Of a stretch of DNA of 64,000 bases, positions 33,895-43,392 are shown in pieces. The DNA comes from Dipteronia dyeriana (lineage: Eukaryota > Streptophyta > Magnoliopsida > Sapindales > Sapindaceae), in contig CM065300.1 of the NCBI GenBank assembly GCA_032871835.1, positions 112,403,088-112,467,087 of the forward strand, read 5' to 3'. Every line of letters begins with the position of its first letter. The stretch's first letter is position 1. The notes beneath the pieces were generated by a model that saw only the letters and a program-made list of their open reading frames with translations, had not been told where the DNA came from and made no database searches. The translations under genes were made by a program, and so were the position numbers.

Positions 33895-35940
33895 ATGAAT
33901 CGAGTGAGAATAGTCATATCTTACAATGGTCGATGGGAGCAATTACCTGATGGAAGTCAGAGGTTAATAGGTTCAGATAACCAAGGATTGTATGTGTCAA
34001 AGAATATGACTTAAGACGAACTGATGTCGATCGTGCAAACTATTGTGAAGTATGATGAGAACAAATATAGTGTTGATCTATAATATGTATCAATCATTCC
34101 AGGGACTACATGTCGTACATTTATAAGAAACGACGATGATGTTCAGTTTATGCTAGGGGAAGATAGGGTGATCCCTTAAGTATATGTTAGTCTAATTAAG
34201 AAGTTAGCAGGAGGTGCCATTGGTGAAGATATGCCTCCTCGTGATAACACCAAACAATTTCAATTGTCAGGCGGAAACAACCAGTTATTCATAGAAAAAA
34301 GTGGGATTGACGGTCAGGAAAACTTGTGTGGTGTCATACTGGAAGTAGCCGACCATACTGGTATAGTGGGACCTCAATTCGACGATGTCTTTGGTTGTCA
34401 AATTGAGATGAATGGTAGGCAGTACAACCACCAATACAATGAGATTTACAATGACTTGAACAATGAGCAGAATACATAACCGAATGTTGGGCTAATTCAT
34501 AAGGTGGATAATGAGGTAAATTATCATCTGATAGATAATTTAGGGAACAATGAGGAAGATGAAGAACTTGTCCAAATGTAAAGACGTGCAAGACATGCAC
34601 ATAGATTTAGTTCTAGTGCACCAGATATAGCTAGGACCTCCGAGGTCCAGGCTAATGTAACTCTAGATGATTCTGATAATACCATAATGTGGGTCATTCC
34701 AGAAGTAGGATCATACTCGTTTGGTATGGGTGGAAGCAGAAACTTGATAGAAGATGAACCTACATGCATGATATATAGTAAAAAGGAATTGAAGAGACTT
34801 GTTAGGCATTTTGCAATGTGGCACAACTTCGAGTGGAAGGTGAAAAGGTCGAACAAGACAACGTTACATCTTTTTTGTTTGATGGACAATTGTACGTGAA
34901 AGTTAAGAGCGGTGAGGAGAGATGAAGGGACATACTTCCAAGTAAGAAGTTTTGTCAATGAACACACTTGTTCGTTGGAGGAGATTCACCGACGCCGTTG
35001 ACAAGCTACTGCAGTCATAATTGGAGAAGTGGTTGCACATAGACTTCAATAAAAGGATGGTCGACTAATGCATCTGAAGGACATAATCAAGTGTACATTG
35101 TCCCAAAAGAAGGTATTGGGTGATGATAAATTTTTTTGTGAAATGCATAAACTCTTGCCTCAAATTTGCAGGGCAACTGCCTATGTTGACTGTGGCTAAG
35201 TTCATTAGGAATATGCTACAAGGGTGGTTTCATGATCGCTATCGAGTTGCACAGTCTATGCATCATCAGTTGACTGATGCCACACTTCTTGTGATCCTAA
35301 AACGTATGGAGAATTTTGGTTGTTTGACTGTAAATCCAGTCGACTAGAACATATTCTCGGTGAAGCAATCTGGAAAATAGTGGACTGTGGACTTAGCCCG
35401 GAAGACCTGCACTTGGAACAAATTCCAAAAGGACCAGCTTCTATGTTCTAACGCACTCACTGTCGCAAGGTACATCATAAATTTTAGTGTACGATTTATA
35501 TTACTGAAACGTGAAACTCATCCTTTTCATTGTTTTTGTAGGGAGCGAAACTTGGATTTCACATCTGTGTGCGGACTACTACAAGAGACAGACACTTATT
35601 GATGTATACCCAGTTCCTATTAAGCCGGTTGGAAATCTTTCAACATGGATAGTGCCATATGATATCACTGAATAGGTGGTTTTGAATCTAATCTCCAGAA
35701 GACAAGCAGGACGTCCGAGGGCGGGGTGACATGTCTCGTCTTCAAAAAGAACATCCACACAATCGTGTAGAAGATGTGGACAATCGGGTCATAATTCTAG
35801 AAGGTGTTGTAATCCACCTTTGATTAATGAAGGTTCAATCACAGTTGTTCCCAAGGAATACCGCCGTAAGTGTATCATCTGTCATTCAGTTGGACATAAC
35901 AAACAAACGTGCCCTAGCAGGGACTGTAATAGGGAATGAA
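33895..35940 (+). pseudogene. MULE transposase remnant, catalytic core deleted
   Basis: The N-terminal PB1-like domain starts at MNRVRIVISYNGRWEQL, with RNDDDVQFMLGED near 34120. The Mutator DNA-binding domain follows: YSKKELKRLVRHFAMWHNFE (about 34780), LRAVRRDEGTYFQVRSFVNE with HTCSLEEIHRR (about 34900-35000). About 300 residues with the DDE catalytic triad are missing near 35110. The C-terminus has MLTVAKFIRNMLQGWFHDRY and a SWIM-type zinc finger with altered residues (KTCTWNKFQ...CSNAL). A 72-bp intron (35470-35541, GT...AG) separates this from ERNLDFTS. Two zinc knuckles end it: CRRCGQSGHNSRRC and CIICHSVGHNKQTC. Stops and shifts occur throughout. Confidence 0.9.
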
Positions 35941-36149
35941 TGGTAACGTTTCCATTGATAACATTGTAAACATTTGGAATAGTATTACAATGTAATAATT
36001 TGGAATTATATGACTTATTCAAGGTTTGTAATGTGTGTCGTACTTTTGATGGCAGACACTTCAAATAGAAACATAAAAAAAAAATTGAAATAGAATGTCT
36101 TTGTACAAAAATCTTTTTTACAAAAAATTAAAAATTACAACAAATATAC

Positions 36150-36905
36150 AACCAATCTATAGGCAGGCCTAGAGTTACAAAAAACCTCCACAATCATTTT
36201 CTCTCAAATGATACCCATATCATCCTTTGACCAATCGAAAGGTTATCAATCTGCTGGTAAGTACTCAATCGGTCTCAATGTATGAGGACCATGATTACCC
36301 TTACAAGTGAATACATTTACACGCGTTACAATTCTCTTTCAATAAAACAATCTCTAAGTAAGATAATGAAATAGAATGTCTTACGATTGTTTTCATTGGG
36401 GGACCGTAGAAGTGGATACCATGCTGACCGTGAAGGGCTTATTTTCTCTAGTGAACAGCCGACGACCACCTTGTCGTGCTGTGTGGAACCCAGTGTCATT
36501 AAACATTGACAACAAAGACCACTGCAATGGGCGGACCTGCTGCTTCCTGATATACAAGGGGACATCCTGTCTTTAGGGGTCCAGTATCTCCAGCTTCCCA
36601 AGAATTAGGTTGATGGTCACCAGAAGTGAATGTTGGCACCCAACGTTACACGGTATTAGGACCTATAATAGTATACAGAAGGTGCTAGGAAATATAAAAA
36701 GTTTATAAATGAAATCATTTGCACCGTGTAACACTGACCAAGTTAACCTCGTGCCATGGACTGTTTCCACTCATTGTAGCTCCACGAACCGTCTGAAGGT
36801 CCTCATCCAACCATCGGGACTACAAGACATTCCACCTCGCCATGGTCACAAATCGTGAGCATCATGAGACATCATTCTTTCCCACTGCAATCATTTATAC
36901 ATGGT
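36150..36905 (-). pseudogene. ULP1-like (peptidase C48) cysteine protease remnant
   Basis: Read right to left on the minus strand: CSRFVTMARWNVL, stop, SRWLDEDLQTVRGATMSG, SPWHEVNLV, then CNVGCQHSLLVTINLILGKL, EILDP, QDVPLYIRKQQVRPLQWSLL, SMFNDTGFHTARQGGRRLFT and FTVSMVSTSTVPQ, and after a gap NHGPHTLRPIEY, PFDWSKDDMGII and VEVFCNSRPAYR. This order fits the ULP1 fold: W-x-EV-x-LV entry strand, QH(W) with the catalytic His, ILD strand, and GDCGxHxLR, which here has lost the catalytic Cys (NHGPHTLR). ULP1 proteases cut SUMO from proteins in the nucleus. The copy is dead: stops, and His context and Cys changed. Identification rests on my reading of the motifs, not on a search. Confidence 0.7.
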
Positions 36906-36929
36906 CTGAGTAATTTAAACTTGTGAATC

Positions 36930-37694
36930 TCCCGCCATGATTCTCTAAATCCATTTCCTCCTTATTTGGTGGGATTTTTTATTTAAAAGTCAATGACTTT
37001 GGCTTAATGACAGAGTTGAGAATATCTTTGGTAGAGATAAGTTTGTTTCCTTTTTAGACTCAATCACTTGCTCAACACGTACATGGTAATTTATCGTTTG
37101 CAATAGTGTAGATATGATCCTGTGTACCTTCAAGGTGTGATGCCACATGGAGGTCATTGAGCATGGTGTTTGCTCCCTATAAGTGCGGGAGGGGTATATC
37201 TGTATCTTGGTACTAGGAGCTTGGTCTGACCTTTCTCATTCACTTGGAGCTTGATGTGGCCCTATAGGCACCCTTTGGTGGTAACAGAGCTTCGACGAGC
37301 TCTCTCGTTCTTATCTAGTTAGGTTCAAATCTTTCTTTGGTAAAGTGGAGCGATCCTATAATGTGAACCTAATGTCTATATAGGTTTTTTTATGAATGGA
37401 GAGGATGGCGGGCTTCTGGGGTGATTATGAGGTAGTTTCGACCTCGGAGAGCCTGGACCGTCATGCGTTGGGTTTTCCCTGAATTCTTGTTTTGGTATAA
37501 GGTGCCCGATTTGATCGTGTCAGGCTCTACCTTGGGTTCTTCTAAAGCTTGATGACTTTTCCTCGCTTCCACGGGGTGGCTCCACCTCTAGACCTCAGGA
37601 CCCGGGGCTCCACGGTGGGTAATCTCAGGCTTGGATTCGAGCTAGTATAGTGGAAAATTTCTCTTTGGTTCCTAGCAAAAATTGGCTATTAACA
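36930..37694 (-). repeat. D-2 3' LTR fragment
   Basis: Aligns with about 42365-43050 of D-1 (CCTCCTTAT..GG.GGGATT, GATAAGTTTGTT, GATCCTGTGTACC, and the end TTGGCTATTAACA). The distal part of the LTR is missing. Diverged with many indels. Confidence 0.75.
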
Positions 37695-37955
37695 AAAGTC
37701 CCTTCGAACTTGAACACTGGTGATTGAGTTGGGGTTGGAGTCAGATTTCCTATTTTAGTTGGGAAATTTTACCTCCATTATCGTTACCAAAATCTAGGTG
37801 GAAAATTTCTCATTAATTACACAAGTGACGTGGGGGGCATAGACCGGTGTATTCCCCAAAACAATCTGGCTGTGTTACGGCCGTTCCCATGATACGAGGC
37901 AATCCCATAAAAGATTTTACTTCTGTGTCGACGACATCACTACTCCATCCACTCT

Positions 37956-37962
37956 TATTTAA
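37956..37962 (+). promoter_or_regulatory. Candidate TATA box of D-2 antisense gene
   Basis: TATTTAA followed by ACCCG, 135 bp upstream of the ATG at 38097. The D-1 copy has TATTTAAGCCCG at the matching place (43268), although the DNA around is diverged. Confidence 0.5.
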
Positions 37963-38096
37963 ACCCGATTGTGTTCACCACCTTGCTCACACTTTTTCTT
38001 CTTTCAAATTTTGAGTTCTCAACAAAGAAAAAATTTCCTTTCAAGCAACACCTTAATCTTCTTTTGTTTTGTCAACCTTGCAAACCTTGTTTTACC

Positions 38097-40636
38097 ATGT
38101 CAAAAATCAGCCATGACTCCATTGTTGATGGTGAGGAAGTCACTAGTCTCGCCCAAGGAAAATGGGCACGAAAGGATTTCGACTGCGGTGACTCCCCACC
38201 AAACCCGCAGCTCCATCGGTCGAACAAAAACATAGCCGTCGGCACCGGGTTCTCTAACAAACCAGATAACCGAACCTGGTTGACAAGGATTCCCGTGGGG
38301 AACCCAGAGATGATGCTACTAGAAGGGATCAATTTACAGTTGTTGATCCTCCTCTAGAGAGGCTTTCTCCCTATAATTTCTGGGTGATTCTGGATTCTAC
38401 CACCGATCCAAACTCAATCGCATATCTGAGGTCCAAGTACGGTATCCCTGACAGCATCTCCATCTTAGTTCCTCACAGAAATTATGACATCCTCAATCCT
38501 CCCAAAGGTGTGCTTTCAATTCATGGGCCCTCGAGAACGGAGTTAGACTTTCTCTCAATCCTACCCTTCGACGGACTCTCAACGCTCTACAACTAGCTCC
38601 TCTCCAGCTGATGCCCAGCTTTTGAAGGCATCTGATTGGCTTTCTCATGCCGTAGAGGGAATAGTGTTAGCTGAGTAAGGTCACTAGGGAGCCCTGAACG
38701 GAGAATCTAGCTTACCTCTTTCAAATTGGAAGCCTATTCGGAGCTCCCCGATGTTAGTTCTTGCAAAAGCTAAGAACAAGCTCAATTTTATCATTCCTGG
38801 TGCATTAAAGAAGGACCCAACCTAGAAAGAGGAGTGGATCCTATCAAGGGATGATTGGGGAAGCTCGCTCTTTATTGGTTGTTACGAGTTCGTGGTTCCC
38901 ATAGCTTTCAGTAAGAAACAATCGTGGGATCGGGATTCGTTGGCCGTAGAGTCTGAAGCTGTATTGAAGGCCATCCTCGCTAGAAACTATTTGAACCTGA
39001 AGTTTCCAACCGCTGACCCCTTTGATTCTCTCATGGTGCATCAATACCTATGGATCTCTGATACTACTCCTCGTAAGTAATATCGAACTATTATGTCTTT
39101 GCTTTGTTGGCTAGCTCGACTCTAACACATTTTTTTTAACAATTTTTATTGTTGCTCCAGCTCCTCAGGTAGCCCAGAGAGCTCGAACTCCTCTTTCGCA
39201 TGTTAGACTACATGGGGAGCCCATCTAGCTGCCTCGGAGAAAAGAGGCCTACTGTTCTAGTTGGGGTCTCTCTTGCTCCTGATTTGTCTTCTTCCCAGGC
39301 TAAGTCTAGAATGGCCATACTTACGTCTTGGGCTTCCAGGGTTCTAAACAGGGGAAACTTCGCTTCCCAAGCTGTTGATACAACCATTTCTGGCCCTACT
39401 GCACCTTCTACTACTAACGTTACTACTGCTGCTTCCGCGGTTACTTTACCCAATGTCTCTCGCCCTTCCACATATGTACCTAATTCCTCAAGCTTCGGAG
39501 GGCCCCAAGACTGGTGTTCTAGAGGTTCCTCCTGCTCGGCCCCAACATTAGTAGAGCTCGGTGGGACAAGACAAAGTCCAGAAGCAATTCATTGCATCTT
39601 ATCCGGGTAGTGGGCTCTCTAGGATGGCTTCAATGCCTGTCGATATCTTGCTCACCAAGGGGTCTTCTCTATTGGCTGAGGTAACTATTTTCTTATTCTT
39701 TTACTTGTGGTTTGTTAGCTCGATCAATGTCTAACTTTAGCTTTGTATCATGTAGGCCTTTCAATTCAATGTTGATATGGGCCACCAGATTGCCTCCCTT
39801 CTTGACCGGGTTGTAAAAGCTGAGGCCGAAATTGAGAAGGCTATAGGGTTACTCGCTCAAGCTCAAGCTCTGGTTCAGGAGATGACCTCTAGTTAAGAGG
39901 GAATGGAGGCTAGTTGGCTGAGCTATATTACGATTATGAGAGGCTGAAGCGGTCCCAAGACTAAGAAGCCCTCTGATCTGAACACCGGGCTAAGCGATGG
40001 GATTCCTGGAAAGGATAAGCCAAAATGTTAGATGTCAAACACTAGGGTTTACATACCAGGTGGCCAAGCTACAGGCCGAGGTGGATGCTTCCTTCAGTGA
40101 TGGGTATTTTTTATGCCTCTTTCCAAGTTACAGAAGCTCTTCCTCTTCCCTTCGACTTGTCCACTATTGTCGGTTGGGATAGAGATGAGATTATGACTAG
40201 GGTTGCCGAGATGTCCAGCCCTGATGGTGAGGGAGTGGTTCCTTCTGACCTAGCTAGAGCTGGGAAGCAACCTGTCATGAGAAATCCTCTCATTCCCCCT
40301 CCCATCTTCCCCGTCTCATGTCTCGGGGAATCCTCAAGTGGGGTTCTGCATGCTCAGTATGGGGATATTCACCCAGAAGCCTGGGAGGAGGTCCGATGCC
40401 GCCCTTAAGAGCCCTCTAGAGCAGAGTTGGAGGTTGATACGGCCAACCCTCATGGGGTTATGACGGTTGTTAATAAGGTCCTGGAGGAGGACCCGGTTGA
40501 GCAACAGGCAATTGAGGAACCTCCAGAGGAAGGGTTAGCAAGCGAGGGCGACCATGGTGAGCAACCACCTGAAGGAGGCAAGGATTATCAAGAAGAAGGT
40601 GCACCGAAAGCAAACCAGGGGGATGCTAGAGCTTGA
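38097..40636 (+). pseudogene. Antisense gene of D-2 (putative gypsy-type transposon protein)
   Basis: Starts MSKISHDSIVDGEEVTS at 38097 and runs against the direction of the element. After a frameshift the conserved domain follows: NSIAYLRSKYGIPDSISI, VPHRNYDILNPPKGVL (38384-38596) and KAKNKLNFIIPG (about 38765), then NYLNLKFPTADPFDSL. This resembles the plant 'putative gypsy type transposon' domain (PF04195-like). Two introns have GT...AG ends: 39073-39160 and 39681-39755, at the same places as in D-1. Exon 3 begins with a coiled coil (HQIASLLDRVVKAEAEIEKA), later VTEALPLPFDLSTIVGWDRD, and ends in an acidic tail with a stop near 40634. Stops and shifts make it a pseudogene. Function unknown. 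Confidence 0.8.
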
Positions 40637-41061
40637 TGAAACCCATTCTTGACTTGCTTTGACTTCCCATAAAGAGGGGTGGGCACCCCGCTTTATTCAT
40701 GCCAAGTTTAGTCATTTTTTTATGTAGCCCGGAGAACCTAGGGTTGGGCTCCTTGTCGGGTGATTATAGCCTTACAATGGGATAGACTCCCATATTATTA
40801 ATGATAATTTGCTTAACTTCTTTTATGCTTGCTTTAATTGACTATGGTCATGAACCTTGACTCGGCTGATATCTTTTTGCTTCACTCTTGACCTCTACCA
40901 TGATGCAACCTTCGAAAGTAACCATGACTTAACTAAATCCGGAACATAGAAAACTTTAATTGTAAACCTGATAATTGGGTAGACACCTAGCTCCAATTTC
41001 CAGCACTTGGTAAGGATTTGTAATTTTGGGGGGACATTCCCTCTGCAATGTTTCTCACATC
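40637..41061. other. D-2 spacer downstream of the antisense gene
   Basis: Noncoding. The first part matches the same region in D-1 (AAAGAGGGGTGGGCACCCCG here; GGGGTGGGCATCC there; TGTAGCCCGG). It is then unique until the A LTR. Confidence 0.6.
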
Positions 41062-41946
41062 TATAGGAAAAACGCGCAACGAAAGAAAGAAAATAAATAA
41101 ATTAGCGTTTCAGTATGAATATTTTTTTTCCCTTTTTAATAACAAGAACCTTAACCCTAGACTAATTGATGTATATAAAAAATGTCGTACCTTTTTCTCG
41201 TGACGATTAAACTAGCGCCAAATTGTATACTCAAGATCTTCTAATCCAATCACGAACGTGAATCACCTAGGAGTATGGGCTCCCTTTTTTAGATTGTATA
41301 TATGAGGATGGTAACAAATAAAATCTATTTCTTTGTTAGTCACAATAATCCTCCAAGAAGAAAAACAAAAATGTTAGGTCACTTGTGAATTATCAATCAA
41401 TTTGATTGAAACTCGCGTGAACCTTGATTCGATGTTGTACATAAAACCTTTTAATGTAAAGGCTACTAGTGTACTATCGAAAACTAACGTTCTTTCTTCC
41501 TTTTCTTCTTTGTCGAATCTCACACTTTTTCTTAGAGTTGATGGAACTTTGTCTATAGCAAAAACAATTTTTTCTCCCAAAATTCTTATGGTGGCAGAAT
41601 TCTTTCCAAGTAGAATTCTTAGGTTGCCCAAAATCTTCTCTTTAAAATTCCTAGGGGTGGCCAAAATTCTCTCTTAGAAAATCACTAGGGCTGGCTGAAT
41701 TTTACAAGAGACATATATAGGATCACAAATCCTTTCCTAAGAAGGATTTACTTGTTGGGTAAGAATCCTATCCTTAGGTGGATTTACTTGGTGACCAAGA
41801 ATTCTTTTCTAAAAAAATTCTTTCCTACACCAAGATCCCTAATCCAACTCAAATAGTGTATTTGTAACCATATTAAAGATGTCCTAATTTGACTAGATAA
41901 ATAATTCATTTTATTTATTTACTTATCAAATATAGTCTTTAATATT
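41062..41946 (-). repeat. A-4 LTR, left part
   Basis: A family LTR in reverse orientation, starting near TATAGGAAAAACGC (3' end of the LTR) and running to TAGTCTTTAATATT, where D-1 is inserted. It continues at 63441. Variant at the edge (no clear TG), so the exact terminus is uncertain. Confidence 0.85.
41942..41946. repeat. Target site duplication of D-1 (atatt)
   Basis: ATATT at 41942-41946 and again at 63436-63440. Joining across gives TAGTCTTTAATATTAATTAT, which matches the corresponding stretch of uninterrupted A LTRs apart from single-base changes. Confidence 0.93.
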
Positions 41947-43050
41947 TGTTGACGGAAAAATTTGCTCGAGATGAGAAATTTTTGTTAACACCCTCGAGAC
42001 CACTACCACGAAAGCAGTGGCTGGGGTCGGTACCATTGGTTCCCGACCTGTTTAAGAGAGAGACGAGTGGCAATATCAGTAAATGGGAGCTCTATTATTG
42101 ATTTATTGCTTTAAGATACAAATAACTCTCTTGTTTGCTCACAATCTCTCGGAGGTGTAGAGTGGTGGCAACTCGGTGCCTGTCGAATAGTGGAGATGAA
42201 GGTGACCGTGTTCTGAAGTGAGAATTTAGGCCTTCCTTCTATGTGTATATCTGTTGTTTATAATTTTATGTCTCTATCGTTCGTTGTCCTCTCCTTTTAC
42301 CAAGCTTGGCTTCACATATATATATCGTCCAAGTAGGTTTTTAGTTCGCTAATACTTTACCGTAATCTCATGAATCTATTCCCTCCTTATCCGGCGGGAT
42401 TCGTTATTTAAATTTGAATTGTTTCCGGATTCAATGATATTATTGACGAAGATAAGTTTGTTCCCTTATTTGAATTAAAACTATTGACGTGCATGTAAAT
42501 ATTATGTGGAGATGATCCTGTGTGCACTCGTGCCATGGATCTTCATGGAGATCACCCTGCCAGCTTCCTGTTGCCCCATAGAGCGAGGTAGATCCCTGCT
42601 CTGGCTTTGTTCTTAGAAGCTTAAGATGGAAATTCCATGACCCTTAGGGGCTTGAGGTGCTCTTGTAGACCCTCATGGGAGGTAGCTGGGGGATTTAGGC
42701 ATTATTCTTCTTTTATGTCCAGCAAGGACAAGGGCTTTTGGAGAGGTTGGCGGGCTTCTTTCAAAGCTCTCTTGAGCTTGGAGACTTCCCTAGCATCTAC
42801 GGGGCGGTTATGGAGCTCGACCTCATAGCCAAGGTTCCCCGATAGATGGGTTGGAGAAACCCGGCTTCCATTACCATTACTCTTGTGGGGGCTCATCCCA
42901 GTCACGCCTGGCTTGTCTTCTTGTAGCTTTAAAGCTGAACCGGCCTTCCCTGCTCCTACGGGGTGGCTTTACGATCTTTCTGCACTTCGTGATTGTCGAT
43001 TATGGGTGTAAAATTTCTCTTTGATCCTTGGCCAAATTTCACTATTAATA
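41947..43050 (-). repeat. D-1 3' LTR
   Basis: 1104 bp; left edge TGTTGACGG, right edge TATTAATA (CA mutated to TA; the other LTR has TTAACA). Same length as the 5' LTR with scattered substitutions. Confidence 0.95.
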
Positions 43051-43267
43051 GAAGTCCCCTCTGACTTGAACACCGGTGGTAGAGTTGGGGTTGGAGTCAA
43101 ATCCCTTGTTTAGTTGAGAATGTTTTTCACCATCAAGATAATTAATGAGAGCGAAATCTTCTCATTAACTACCTAACATTTTGAATTTGAAACTGAGTGT
43201 TATTCGAAGAAAAATGGCTGTAATACAGCTCCAGGTGATCTTCCCGAGGATATCACCAATAAACCTC
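43051..43267. other. D-1 polypurine tract and upstream region of antisense gene
   Basis: Next to the LTR the minus strand reads CAGAGGGGACTTC, the likely polypurine tract. The rest is noncoding and shares GAGTTGGGGTTGGAGTCA with D-2. It must serve both as the 3' end of the sense transcript and as the upstream region of the antisense gene. Confidence 0.55.
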
Positions 43268-43274
43268 TATTTAA
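43268..43274 (+). promoter_or_regulatory. Candidate TATA box of D-1 antisense gene
   Basis: TATTTAAGCCCG, 119 bp upstream of the ATG at 43393, conserved with D-2 (37956). Suggests the antisense gene has its own promoter rather than depending on the LTR. Confidence 0.5.
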
Positions 43275-43392
43275 GCCCGGCCTAACCGGCACTTTCTTCA
43301 TACTTCCTCAAATCTTCAAACTTTCAAATTTCTTCTTCCCAGCTTTCTCTGTCTCTATCTTCCGCTTGCTTTCTCATCTCTCTTGCCCATCA

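Larger units (their letters stand above)
32861..36930 (+). mobile_element. Decayed Mutator-like element (MULE) with ULP1-like remnant
   Basis: Contains a plant MULE transposase remnant on the plus strand and a ULP1-type peptidase remnant on the minus strand, facing each other. I could not identify terminal inverted repeats or a 9-bp target duplication: the left boundary is where B-2 similarity ends, and the right boundary is where Tat LTR similarity begins, so both limits are approximate. Between the left limit and the transposase lies a repeat-rich 1-kb stretch. MULEs carrying ULP1-like genes are known in plants (the Kaonashi type). Confidence 0.8.
36930..41061 (-). mobile_element. Tat-lineage gypsy fragment D-2: LTR end and antisense gene
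   Basis: Left-hand part of a second element of the D type in the same orientation as D-1: the internal-side portion of the 3' LTR (to 37694), polypurine tract, then the antisense gene (38097-40636) and spacer. It breaks off at 41061, where an A LTR starts; gag and pol are absent. It is clearly diverged from D-1, so it is an older or separate subfamily member. Confidence 0.85.

Noticed and set aside
32861..36930. Terminal inverted repeats for the MULE
   Set aside because: I compared the approximate ends by eye and found no convincing inverted match; both ends appear to be truncated by neighbouring elements.
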